Below are positions 8,054 to 15,394 of a stretch of 18,290 bases of DNA, piece after piece. The translations under genes and the position numbers were made by a program. The notes below the pieces were generated by a model. The model saw only the letters and a program-made list of their open reading frames with translations. It was not told where the DNA came from and ran no database searches. Source of the DNA: JAMIFN01 sp964608575 (lineage in GTDB: Bacteria; Pseudomonadota; Gammaproteobacteria; Burkholderiales; Burkholderiaceae_C). The DNA is taken from NCBI GenBank assembly GCA_964608575.1, contig CAZSPW010000032.1:1-18290 (forward strand). The letters run 5' to 3'. Position 1 is the stretch's first letter. Each line of letters opens with the position of its first letter.

Positions 8054-10711
8054 TTATTCAATATCGCCTGTAGCCGTATCACCTTGGGCGCTGTCACCAG
8101 CTTCAGCATCACCTTCCGCTTCGTTTTCGGCGTCGTTTTCAGCAATGCGCTGCAGACCTGAGAGCTTGGCGCCTTCGTCCAGATTGATCAGCGTCACGCC
8201 TTGCGTAGCGCGCCCCAGCTCGCGAATTTCCGCCACGCGGGTGCGCACCAGCACACCCGTGTCAGTAATCAGCATGATCTCGTCATTAGCGCGCACCAAG
8301 GTAGCGCCCACCACTTTGCCATTGCGCTCAGACTGCTGAATGGCAATCATGCCTTTGGTGCCACGGCCGTGGCGCGTGTATTCGCCTATCGCGGTGCGTT
8401 TGCCGTAGCCGTTTTCGGTGGCGGTGAGCACGCTTTGCGTTTCATCCTCAGCCACCAGCATGGCAATCACACTTTGGCCGTCTTCCAGCTTCATGCCGCG
8501 CACACCCGCAGCATTGCGCCCCATGTCGCGCACATCGTTTTCGTCAAAACGCACGGCTTTGCCACCGTCTGAGAACAACATGACATCGTGCTGACCATCC
8601 GTTAGCGCAGCGCCGACCAAAAAGTCGTCCTCGGCCAAATTAACGGCGATGATGCCGGCTTTGCGGGGGTTAGAAAACGCCGATAAGGCGGTTTTTTTCA
8701 CCGTGCCCATGCTGGTGGCCATGAACAAATAATGCGATTCGGGGAAGCTGCGCATATCACCCGTTAATGCCACCACCACATTGATTTTTTCGCCGTCTTG
8801 CAGCGGGAACATATTGACGATGGGGCGGCCACGGCTGCCACGGCTGCCCGATGGGACTTCCCACACTTTGAGCCAATACAGGCGGCCGCGGTTGCTCATG
8901 CACAGCAGCCAGTCGTGCGTGTTGGCGATAAAGAGCTGGTCTATCCAATCGTCCTCTTTAGTGGCCGTCGCCTGTTTGCCGCGCCCGCCGCGTTTTTGCG
9001 CCCGGTATTCTGAGAGTGGCTGGCTTTTGATATAGCCCGAATGACTCAGCGTCACCACCATATCTACAGGCGTGATCAAATCCTCGGTCGACATATCTTG
9101 CGCGTTGTGTTCGATTTCAGAACGACGCGCGCCCAGCTTGGTGCTGCCGAATTCAGTTTTGATGACACGCAGCTCATCGCCGATGATGGCCGTAACACGC
9201 GCAGGCTTGGCCAGAATGTCGAGGTAGTCCTCTATCTCGGCCATCACCTCTTTGTATTCGGCAATGATCTTGTCTTGCTCTAAACCCGTCAGGCGCTGCA
9301 AGCGCATTTGCAAAATCTCAGCCGCTTGCGTGTCAGACAATTTATACAGACCCTCAGGCTGCAAACCAACGCTGGCATCCATATCCACAGGGCGGTAGTC
9401 AGCTACGCTAACAGCGCTGCCGTCTGCGCGTGTGCGTGTCAGCATCTCGCGCACCATGGCACTATCCCAAGCGCGGTTCATCAGTTCGATTTTGGCAACT
9501 GGCGGTGTGGGCGCATTACGAATGATGGCAATAAAGTCATCAATATTGGCCAGCGCCACAGCCAGGCCTTCGAGTACATGACCGCGGTCACGCGCTTTGC
9601 GTAGGTTATAGATAGTGCGGCGCGTCACTACTTCGCGGCGGTGTTGTAAGAACACATCTACCAGATCGCGCAGATTACACAGCTTGGGCTGGCCATCAAT
9701 CAAGGCCACCATATTGATACCGAAGGTATCTTGTAGTTGGGTTTGCTTATATAAATTATTCAGCACCACTTCGGGCACTTCACCGCGCTTCAATTCAATG
9801 ACCACGCGCATGCCCGATTTATCCGATTCGTCTTGGATGTGGCTGATGCCCTCGAGTTTTTTCTCTGTCACCAGCTCGGCCATGCGTTCAATCAGGCTCT
9901 TTTTATTCACCTGATAGGGCAGCTCGTCGATGATGATGGCTTGGCGCTGCCCGCGGTCTATGTCTTCAAAATGGCATTTGGCACGCATGATGACTTTGCC
10001 GCGCCCAGTGCGATAGCCTTCGCGCACGCCAGAAAGCCCATAAATAATGCCACCCGTAGGGAAATCAGGCGCAGGAATGATCTCCATCAAATCCTCGACG
10101 CTGGCATCGGGCCTATCCAGCATCAACAGGCAGGCATCCACTACTTCATTCAAATTGTGCGGCGGGATATTGGTGGCCATCCCTACAGCAATACCAGCCG
10201 AGCCGTTGACCAATAAATTAGGCAGGCGCGTAGGCATCACCAGAGGCTCGCGCTCTGAGCCGTCGTAGTTGGGGCCAAAATCAACGGTCTCCTTATCCAA
10301 ATCGCCCAGCATTTCGTGTGCGATTTTGGCCAGGCGAATTTCCGTATAACGCATGGCCGCAGCGCCATCGCCGTCAACTGAGCCGAAGTTACCCTGGCCA
10401 TCGACCAGCATATGCCGCAAGCTGAAAGGCTGGGCCATGCGCACGATGGTGTCGTACACCGCGATATCGCCGTGCGGGTGATATTTACCAATCACATCAC
10501 CCACGATACGCGCCGATTTTTTATACGGGCGGTTGTAGTCGTTATTCAGCTCGTGCATGGCAAACAACACACGCCTATGCACAGGCTTCAAGCCGTCGCG
10601 TGCATCGGGCAGGGCACGCCCCACAATCACGCTCATCGCGTAATCGAGGTAAGACCGGCGCATTTCTTCTTCTAGGCTGATGGGCAGCGTCTCTTTGGCA
10701 AATTCGGTCAT
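8054..10711 (-). CDS. gyrA: DNA gyrase subunit A, with Ile at the E. coli Ser83 position
   Basis: This 885-residue subunit carries the DNA-cleaving tyrosine of gyrase and works with GyrB to add negative supercoils. The ATG at 10711 is chosen over the in-frame GTG at 10720: MTEFAKETLPISLEEEM matches the family start and makes numbering equal to E. coli. Tyr122 in AAMRYTEIR is catalytic. The quinolone-resistance region reads GKYHPHGDIAVYDTIVRMAQ: residue 83 is Ile (codon ATC, plus-strand 10463-10465), while Asp87 is retained. In E. coli and most proteobacteria residue 83 is Ser. The C-terminal DNA-wrapping domain has the GyrA-box-like KRGGRGKQ and ends in a strongly acidic tail rich in Glu, Asp and Ala. 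It heads the run to serC-pheA-tyrA and is divergent from ompA. Confidence 0.97.
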   Translation of the reverse strand: MTEFAKETLPISLEEEMRRSYLDYAMSVIVGRALPDARDGLKPVHRRVLFAMHELNNDYNRPYKKSARIVGDVIGKYHPHGDIAVYDTIVRMAQPFSLRHMLVDGQGNFGSVDGDGAAAMRYTEIRLAKIAHEMLGDLDKETVDFGPNYDGSEREPLVMPTRLPNLLVNGSAGIAVGMATNIPPHNLNEVVDACLLMLDRPDASVEDLMEIIPAPDFPTGGIIYGLSGVREGYRTGRGKVIMRAKCHFEDIDRGQRQAIIIDELPYQVNKKSLIERMAELVTEKKLEGISHIQDESDKSGMRVVIELKRGEVPEVVLNNLYKQTQLQDTFGINMVALIDGQPKLCNLRDLVDVFLQHRREVVTRRTIYNLRKARDRGHVLEGLAVALANIDDFIAIIRNAPTPPVAKIELMNRAWDSAMVREMLTRTRADGSAVSVADYRPVDMDASVGLQPEGLYKLSDTQAAEILQMRLQRLTGLEQDKIIAEYKEVMAEIEDYLDILAKPARVTAIIGDELRVIKTEFGSTKLGARRSEIEHNAQDMSTEDLITPVDMVVTLSHSGYIKSQPLSEYRAQKRGGRGKQATATKEDDWIDQLFIANTHDWLLCMSNRGRLYWLKVWEVPSGSRGSRGRPIVNMFPLQDGEKINVVVALTGDMRSFPESHYLFMATSMGTVKKTALSAFSNPRKAGIIAVNLAEDDFLVGAALTDGQHDVMLFSDGGKAVRFDENDVRDMGRNAAGVRGMKLEDGQSVIAMLVAEDETQSVLTATENGYGKRTAIGEYTRHGRGTKGMIAIQQSERNGKVVGATLVRANDEIMLITDTGVLVRTRVAEIRELGRATQGVTLINLDEGAKLSGLQRIAENDAENEAEGDAEAGDSAQGDTATGDIE

Positions 10712-10758
10712 GGCACTCACTGATATGTTCTAAAAAAAGCTCTAAGGCTAAGCGAGCC

Positions 10759-10764
10759 ATTTTA
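10759..10764 (-). promoter_or_regulatory. Possible -10 element for gyrA
   Basis: On the minus strand, TAAAAT in the context GGGCTAAAATGG lies about 47 bp upstream of the gyrA start. It resembles a sigma-70 -10 site. No good -35 hexamer is visible at the right distance. Confidence 0.3.
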
Positions 10765-10820
10765 GCCCCTGCGCCCAGCACTTTGCTTTGTATCCCAAGC
10801 GCAACAGATTAAGCCGGCGT

Positions 10821-10844
10821 GTGCAGTATGCACGGTTTGCCGTG
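10821..10844. promoter_or_regulatory. Two overlapping, mutually exclusive small hairpins between gyrA and ompA
   Basis: GTGCA-GTA-TGCAC (10821-10833) and CACGG-TTTG-CCGTG (10831-10844) are both perfect 5-bp inverted repeats and share the bases CAC. They lie in the 241-bp divergent gap, upstream of both genes. They could be an operator or part of a gyrA leader; the sequence does not decide. Confidence 0.4.
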
Positions 10845-10861
10845 TTCGAATCCCTGTTAAG

Positions 10862-10892
10862 TTGTGGCAGAATCCTCGCTACGGGTTATCCT
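10862..10892 (+). promoter_or_regulatory. Possible sigma-70 promoter for ompA
   Basis: TTGTGG (10862-10867) and TATCCT (10887-10892) are separated by 19 bp, about 60 bp before the ompA ATG. Both hexamers are imperfect and the spacing is slightly long. A strong promoter is expected here because ompA shows high-expression codon use. Confidence 0.35.
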
Positions 10893-10952
10893 TAATCGGA
10901 CCCTGGGCAGCTTGCGGCACCGTAGGCTGAAATTCAAATCACGAGGAAAATC

Positions 10953-11567
10953 ATGACTAAGCTGAATAAAGTTACCGTTCTGCTGGCTTCTGTAGCCTTC
11001 GCTGGTGCCGTTTTCGCAGCACCTTCTACCGCTTCTAGCGACAACTGGCGCAATGGCCACGGCAATCTGCAGTGGAAAGACACATCAGGCGATTGCTGGC
11101 GCAACAGCGTTTGGACGCCTGCTACTGCAGCTGAAGGCTGTGGTAAACCCGTAGCTGCTGCCCCTGCCCCTAAAGCGGCTGAGCCAGCACCAGAGGCTAA
11201 ACCTGTTGTTGCCGCTGAAAAAATTACGCTGCAAGCTGACGCTTACTTCGATTTCGACAAATCTACTCTGAAAGCTGAAGGCAAAGCCAAGCTGGATGAC
11301 TTGGCTGGCAAACTGGGCCAAGTAAATGTTGAAACCATTGTTGCTACTGGTCACACTGACTCTGTAGGCACTGATGCTTACAACCAAGGCCTGTCTGTTC
11401 GCCGCGCCAACACTGTAAAAGCCTACTTGGTTTCTAAAGGTGTAGCTGCTGAGCGCGTTCTGGTTGAAGGCAAAGGCGAGACGCAACCTGTTGCTTCTAA
11501 CGCTACCAAAGACGGCCGTGCACAAAACCGCCGCGTGGTAGTTGAAGTCGTTGGCGTTAAGAAGTAA
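10953..11567 (+). CDS. ompA: OmpA-family peptidoglycan-binding outer-membrane protein
   Basis: A 204-residue protein with a Sec signal peptide (cleavage likely after VFA, residue 22). A short cysteine-containing region follows (CWRNSVWTPATAAEGC, Cys48 and Cys63), then a Pro/Ala-rich linker (about 68-88) and an OmpA C-terminal domain (about 90-204). Asp136 in GHTDSVG and Arg151 in LSVRRA match the E. coli residues that hold diaminopimelate in peptidoglycan. It has no eight-strand barrel; this short form is typical of Burkholderiales. It links the envelope to the wall. GAGGA at 10943-10947 is a strong ribosome site. Codons are strongly biased to GCT, GTT, TCT and AAA, unlike its GCG/GCC-rich neighbours, a sign of very high expression. 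Its own terminator follows. Confidence 0.93.
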   Translation: MTKLNKVTVLLASVAFAGAVFAAPSTASSDNWRNGHGNLQWKDTSGDCWRNSVWTPATAAEGCGKPVAAAPAPKAAEPAPEAKPVVAAEKITLQADAYFDFDKSTLKAEGKAKLDDLAGKLGQVNVETIVATGHTDSVGTDAYNQGLSVRRANTVKAYLVSKGVAAERVLVEGKGETQPVASNATKDGRAQNRRVVVEVVGVKK

Positions 11568-11585
11568 TTCTTTCCCCTTCTGCTC

Positions 11586-11610
11586 AAAACCCGCCGCAGG
11601 CGGGTTTTTT
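11586..11610 (+). terminator. Rho-independent terminator of ompA
   Basis: AAAACCCGCC and GGCGGGTTTT form a perfect 10-bp stem with a GCA loop, followed by more T residues, 18 bp after the ompA stop. This is a textbook strong terminator and separates ompA from ubiG. Confidence 0.95.
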
Positions 11611-11630
11611 CTTGGGCAATCTAAAGGGGA

Positions 11631-11669
11631 TTCAGGCAATTTCCAGCGTAAAGACTGCCTGGGCAGCTA
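11631..11669 (+). repeat. Interspersed hairpin element, copy B
   Basis: CAGGCA (11633-11638) pairs with TGCCTG (11656-11661) around a 17-nt loop, and the core reads CTGCCTGGGCAGCTA. It shares CGTAAA and the core with copy C. It lies between the ompA terminator and ubiG. Confidence 0.75.
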
Positions 11670-11707
11670 TACTTTCTCTAGCTTTTTCTTCATCTTAGGC
11701 CGCTTTT

Positions 11708-12409
11708 ATGAACCGCGATACCGCAGAAATCGACAAATTTGCCGCTCTAGCCCATCAATGGTGGGACGAAAACGGCGAGCTACGCACCCTGCACCAACTC
11801 AATCCGCTGCGCCTTGCATGGATAGAGCAGCAAGCTGGCAAGCTGGCCGACAAAGCCGTGCTGGATATCGGCTGCGGTGGCGGCATTTTGTCTGAAAGCA
11901 TGGCCAAGAAAGGTGCAGCGAAGGTGCTAGGGATTGATTTGGCAGAAAAATCTATCAAGGTTGCCAAGCTGCACGCACTAGAAGCGCAATTGCCCCATCT
12001 GCGCTACCAAACCATCAGCGCCGAAGATTTGGCGGCGCAAGAGCCTGCCAGCTTTGACATCGTCACCTGCATGGAAATGCTGGAACATGTACCCGACCCA
12101 GCCAGCACCGTACAAGCGGCAGCGCAGGCGCTCAAGCCAGGTGGCACTGTCATATTTTCAACGATCAACCGCAATGCCAAGGCTTGGGGCTTAGCCATCG
12201 TAGCGGCCGAATATGTGCTGGGTTTGGTGCCACGCGGCACCCACCACTATGACAAATTGGTCCGCCCCAGCGAACTAGCCGCTTGGGCACGCAATGCGGG
12301 TTTAACGCACACGGCTAGCAGCGGCGTCGAATACAACCCCCTCACGCGCCGTGTGCGCCTATCACCCAACACCGATGTCAACTATATGTTGGCCTTTAGG
12401 AAGCTCTGA
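11708..12409 (+). CDS. ubiG: Ubiquinone biosynthesis O-methyltransferase UbiG
   Basis: A 233-residue SAM-dependent enzyme that performs both O-methylations of ubiquinone synthesis. The start EIDKFAALAHQWWDENGELRT is diagnostic of UbiG. The SAM-binding motif VLDIGCGGG is at residues 51-59, EMLEHVPDP at 123-131 and LKPGG follows. The segment AEYVLGLVPRGTHHYDKLVRP is the family's membrane-associating region. AGG lies 8 nt before the ATG. It sits downstream of the ompA terminator, so it needs its own promoter, which I could not define. It is followed 30 bp later by a HAD phosphatase; the ubiG-gph/mupP order near gyrA is also found in Pseudomonas and other proteobacteria. Confidence 0.96.
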   Translation: MNRDTAEIDKFAALAHQWWDENGELRTLHQLNPLRLAWIEQQAGKLADKAVLDIGCGGGILSESMAKKGAAKVLGIDLAEKSIKVAKLHALEAQLPHLRYQTISAEDLAAQEPASFDIVTCMEMLEHVPDPASTVQAAAQALKPGGTVIFSTINRNAKAWGLAIVAAEYVLGLVPRGTHHYDKLVRPSELAAWARNAGLTHTASSGVEYNPLTRRVRLSPNTDVNYMLAFRKL

Positions 12410-12439
12410 ACAAGCCTCCTTAACCCAACCTGCCTGAAT

Positions 12440-13114
12440 ATGCCCAGCCCTTTACCTGTACCACCAGCGGTATTTTTTGATTTAGATGGCACCCTGGTCG
12501 ACTCTGCCCCCGATTTAGGCGGCGCTTGCGATTGGCTGCGTGCCCAGCGCGGCCTGCCGCCTTTGGGCATTGCGGCCTATCGGCCTGCTGCCAGTGCGGG
12601 CGCGCGCGGTCTATTGCAGGTGGCGTTTGGCGTGCAGCCCGAAGACCCCGAATTTGAAGCACTGCGCCAGCAATTCATTGCCCGCTATGAGGCGCATTTG
12701 GCCGATAACACCTATGCTTTTGACGGCATTGCCGAGCTCATCGCTGCCCTACAAGCGCACGGCATTAGCTGGGGCATCATCACCAATAAATCCATAGAGC
12801 TGACCCGTGTTTTAGTCAGCCGTATGCCCCTGTTGCAAAGCGCCGTGGCGGTGGTCGGCGGCAATAGTGCCGCAGCGCCTAAACCCAGTGCCGCGCCGAT
12901 GTTATTGGCGGGCAAATTGGCTGGTGTGGATATCACCCAGTGTTGGTATGTAGGTGACGACGAGCGCGATATCCAAGCTGCCCGCGCCGCGCACATGCCC
13001 TGCGCCATCGCCGCAGGCTGGGGCTACGCGCCCAGCTCTGCGCTACACCATTGGGGGGCAGATGCCGTATGCAGCCACCCTGCGCAGATCCTAGATATCT
13101 TGGCCAGCGCCTAA
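12440..13114 (+). CDS. gph: HAD-family phosphatase, Gph (phosphoglycolate) or MupP (MurNAc-6-phosphate) type
   Basis: This 224-residue HAD hydrolase has FFDLDGTLVDSAPDL with nucleophile Asp14 and acid/base Asp16. Thr115 in IITNK is motif II, Lys148 in APKPS motif III, and Asp173/Asp174 in VGDDERD motif IV. The helical cap spans about residues 20-95. Automated pipelines usually call this gph, which removes 2-phosphoglycolate arising from DNA repair. However, position after ubiG and near gyrA is that of Pseudomonas mupP, whose product dephosphorylates MurNAc-6-phosphate in cell-wall recycling. Sequence alone does not decide. Catalytic residues are intact. The start at 12440 follows a stretch with no clear ribosome site. 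Confidence 0.85.
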   Translation: MPSPLPVPPAVFFDLDGTLVDSAPDLGGACDWLRAQRGLPPLGIAAYRPAASAGARGLLQVAFGVQPEDPEFEALRQQFIARYEAHLADNTYAFDGIAELIAALQAHGISWGIITNKSIELTRVLVSRMPLLQSAVAVVGGNSAAAPKPSAAPMLLAGKLAGVDITQCWYVGDDERDIQAARAAHMPCAIAAGWGYAPSSALHHWGADAVCSHPAQILDILASA

Positions 13115-13133
13115 GCTCAACGCAGCAGCAGCC

Positions 13134-13139
13134 TACAAT
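13134..13139 (+). promoter_or_regulatory. Possible -10 element for grxC
   Basis: TACAAT lies about 38 bp before the grxC ATG in the 63-bp gph-grxC gap. It is a good -10 match, but no -35 hexamer is evident. Confidence 0.35.
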
Positions 13140-13177
13140 TTAGCGTTATCCATTTTTGTCTATGCAGGAGTTTTGCC

Positions 13178-13438
13178 ATGCCCCATATCAAGATGTACAC
13201 CACAGGCTACTGCCCTTATTGCGTGCGGGCCAAAGCACTACTGCAATCCAAAGGGGTAGGGGCCATTGAAGAGATTCGGATAGACACCGACCCGGCCCAA
13301 CGCGAGGACATGATGCGCATCACGGGCAGGCGCACAGTGCCACAGATTTTTATCGGTAACACGCATGTAGGCGGGTGCGACGATTTAATTGCACTAGATC
13401 AAGCTGGCGGCCTGCTACCCTTATTACATACCGCTTAG
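13178..13438 (+). CDS. grxC: Glutaredoxin 3 (GrxC)
   Basis: An 86-residue dithiol glutaredoxin, a cytoplasmic glutathione-dependent disulfide reductase. The active site is Cys12-Pro-Tyr-Cys15. The cis-proline motif TVP is at residues 53-55 and the glutathione-binding GGCDDL at 65-70, all at standard positions. Length is typical of GrxC. AGGAG at 13166-13170 gives a strong ribosome site. It precedes secB by 77 bp on the same strand; grxC-secB adjacency is common in proteobacteria. A 10-bp palindrome GCCTTAAGGC starts right at its stop codon. Confidence 0.95.
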   Translation: MPHIKMYTTGYCPYCVRAKALLQSKGVGAIEEIRIDTDPAQREDMMRITGRRTVPQIFIGNTHVGGCDDLIALDQAGGLLPLLHTA

Positions 13439-13471
13439 GCCTTAAGGCAGCAAGCGCAGCTTTTCATCGCG

Positions 13472-13477
13472 CATAAT
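13472..13477 (+). promoter_or_regulatory. Possible -10 element for secB
   Basis: CATAAT lies 38 bp before the secB ATG. It is one mismatch from TATAAT. A -35 hexamer is not clear. Confidence 0.28.
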
Positions 13478-13515
13478 CACCCTTCGCTTTTTTCATTTTT
13501 CACGAGAGTTACGCC

Positions 13516-13986
13516 ATGGCAGACCAAGCCGCGAACAGCACCAGCAACGAGCCAGTTTTCAACATTCAGCGCATCTATCTCAAAGACGCGTCCATGGAAC
13601 AACCGAATTCGCCGCAAATTTTCTTAGAACAAGACTCTCCCGCTGTGGATATCAACTTGGGTATCGAGCAAACCCAATTGGGCGAAGGCGTATTTGAAGT
13701 CGCGCTAACCGGCACGGTCACCGCCAAAATCAAAGATAAAACCCTGTTTTTGGTAGAGTGCAAACAGGCTGGTATTTTTGAAGTCAGCGGCTTTCCTGCT
13801 GATCAAGTCGGCCCCATCTTGGGCGTGAATTGCCCGCAAATGCTATTCCCCTATCTGCGTGCGCAAATCTCTGATTTGGTAGTGCGTGGCGGCTTCCCAC
13901 CCGTGGTGCTGAACGAGATCAACTTCCCTGCGATTTACGCCGCGCAGTTGGAACAGCAAGCCCAAGGCACCCCCACGCCAAACTGA
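13516..13986 (+). CDS. secB: Protein-export chaperone SecB
   Basis: A 156-residue cytoplasmic chaperone that, as a tetramer, keeps preproteins unfolded and hands them to SecA. Recognisable family stretches are FNIQRIYLKDASMEQPNSP (residues about 15-33), LVECKQAGIFEV and LGVNCPQMLFPYLR, followed by LVVRGGFPPVVLNEINF. The C-terminal tail is polar and lacks the cysteine-rich SecA zinc finger, as expected for SecB itself. Length is normal. The ATG is preceded by GAGAG at suitable distance. It is followed by an 85-bp gap to lplT filled by hairpin element copy C. Confidence 0.97.
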   Translation: MADQAANSTSNEPVFNIQRIYLKDASMEQPNSPQIFLEQDSPAVDINLGIEQTQLGEGVFEVALTGTVTAKIKDKTLFLVECKQAGIFEVSGFPADQVGPILGVNCPQMLFPYLRAQISDLVVRGGFPPVVLNEINFPAIYAAQLEQQAQGTPTPN

Positions 13987-14002
13987 TTGCAGCTATCGGC
14001 TG

Positions 14003-14063
14003 TACCCCAGGCAGTTTTTAAAGAGAATATCCTCTTTTCCCTCGTAAATCCTGCCTGGGTAGC
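14003..14063 (+). repeat. Interspersed hairpin element, copy C (long form with nested stem)
   Basis: CCCAGGCAG (14006-14014) and CTGCCTGGG (14051-14059) are perfect 9-bp arms, extended by TA pairs past a bulged C. An inner stem AAAGAG/CTCTTT lies at 14020-14037. The 3' part CGTAAATCCTGCCTGGGT matches copy B closely. It ends 8 bp before the lplT ATG. Confidence 0.75.
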
Positions 14064-14071
14064 TAGCAAAT

Positions 14072-15391
14072 ATGAAGCGCGGTTTTTACACCATCATGGC
14101 CGCGCAGTTTTTTTCTTCCTTGGCTGATAACGCCCTGTTTGTCGCCTCGGTTGAACTGCTGCGTGATACCCAAGCTCCTGATTGGACGGGCGCCGCGCTG
14201 GTGCCAATTTTTGCGCTTTTTTATGTATTGCTGGCGCCTTGGTTGGGTGCGTTCGCAGATCGCTTCCCTAAAGGCCGCGTCATGTTCATCAGCAATATGC
14301 TGAAAATGCTCGGCTGTGTGCTGATTTTGCTTTTCCCCCACCCTTATTGGATTTTGGCCTGCTACGGCTTGGTGGGTTTAGGCGCGGCAGCGTATTCCCC
14401 CGCCAAATATGGCATCTTGACTGAGCTTTTGCCACCCTCGCAATTAGTCAAAGCCAATGGCTGGATAGAGGGCTTGACCATCGCCTCCATCTTGCTGGGC
14501 GTATTGCTAGGCGGCGCTTTGGTAGGCGAGCGTTTTAGCGCCTACATCTTCTCCGACACCTTCGCCATCGATTTTGAACGCTTTGGCATCCAATTTAGCT
14601 CAGAAGCGGCCATCGCCCTACTGGTAGTTATCTACCTGATCGCTGCGGCCATCAATCTGCATATCCCGCACACCGGCGTGGCCATGCGCCGGATGCGCAG
14701 CTTTGCGCTGCGCGAGTTTATGGTGTGCAACCGCCGCTTGTGGCGCGATCGCTTGGGGCAAATCAGCCTCACCGTCACCACTTTATTTTGGGGCGTCAGT
14801 GGCAATTTGAAATATATCGTGCTGGCTTGGGCAGCACTGGTGCTGGGCTACAGCACCTCGCAAGCCACCAGTTTGCTCGGGGTAGTGGCCATAGGCACCG
14901 CCATAGGCGCAACCTGGGCCTCGTTTAAAGCGCGATTGGATGAAGCCCATAAAGTCATCCCCCTAGGCATCATCATGGGTGTGCTCATCATCATCATGAA
15001 TGGCCTGTATTACGCCCCGCGCGAGCCGCTGGATTTGCGCCTGTATTTATCTTGGGGGTTTTTGCTGGCGCTGGGCATCGTTGGCGGCTATCTGGTGGTG
15101 CCGATGAATGCCCTGCTGCAACACCGTGGCCACAGCCTCATGGGGGCAGGGCGCAGCATCGCGGTGCAAAATTTCAATGAACAAGCCTGCATTTTGTTGC
15201 TAGGCGGCCTGTATGTGGGCATGCAAGGCTTGGGCTGGAGTGCCGCCGTCGCCATCACCACCTTCGGCCTCATCGTCATCGCCGTGATGCTGGCTGTACG
15301 CACTTGGTATGCCCGCAATATGCGCCAGCACCCTCAAATCATGGCGCATTTGCTCAACCAAGCGCGTGAGCACGATACCCACCTGCGCTAA
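14072..15391 (+). CDS. lplT: Lysophospholipid transporter LplT (MFS)
   Basis: A 439-residue major facilitator protein with about twelve hydrophobic segments. The start GFYTIMAAQFFSSLADNALFV, and APWLGAFADRFPKGRVMF in the loop after the second segment, match LplT. LplT flips lysophospholipids, mainly lysophosphatidylethanolamine, across the inner membrane for reacylation. In E. coli it is encoded with the acyltransferase Aas, but no aas lies next to it here. The ATG at 14072 lacks a clear ribosome site because the preceding bases belong to a hairpin element. trpC begins 3 bp after its stop, so the two are probably co-transcribed. Confidence 0.88.
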   Translation: MKRGFYTIMAAQFFSSLADNALFVASVELLRDTQAPDWTGAALVPIFALFYVLLAPWLGAFADRFPKGRVMFISNMLKMLGCVLILLFPHPYWILACYGLVGLGAAAYSPAKYGILTELLPPSQLVKANGWIEGLTIASILLGVLLGGALVGERFSAYIFSDTFAIDFERFGIQFSSEAAIALLVVIYLIAAAINLHIPHTGVAMRRMRSFALREFMVCNRRLWRDRLGQISLTVTTLFWGVSGNLKYIVLAWAALVLGYSTSQATSLLGVVAIGTAIGATWASFKARLDEAHKVIPLGIIMGVLIIIMNGLYYAPREPLDLRLYLSWGFLLALGIVGGYLVVPMNALLQHRGHSLMGAGRSIAVQNFNEQACILLLGGLYVGMQGLGWSAAVAITTFGLIVIAVMLAVRTWYARNMRQHPQIMAHLLNQAREHDTHLR

Positions 15392-15394
15392 AGT

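Noticed and set aside
7116..8339. A 407-codon open frame on the plus strand across serC and the 3' end of gyrA.
   Set aside because: It is antisense to serC and gyrA, which are unmistakable, and its product has no recognisable family features; it is a shadow frame.
10838..10858. GTTCGAATCCC looks like a tRNA T-loop.
   Set aside because: The bases on either side do not form a 5-bp T stem, and no acceptor, D or anticodon arm can be placed upstream.
13439..13448. Palindrome GCCTTAAGGC just after the grxC stop as a terminator.
   Set aside because: It has no loop and no following T tract, so it is not a convincing terminator; it may be chance.
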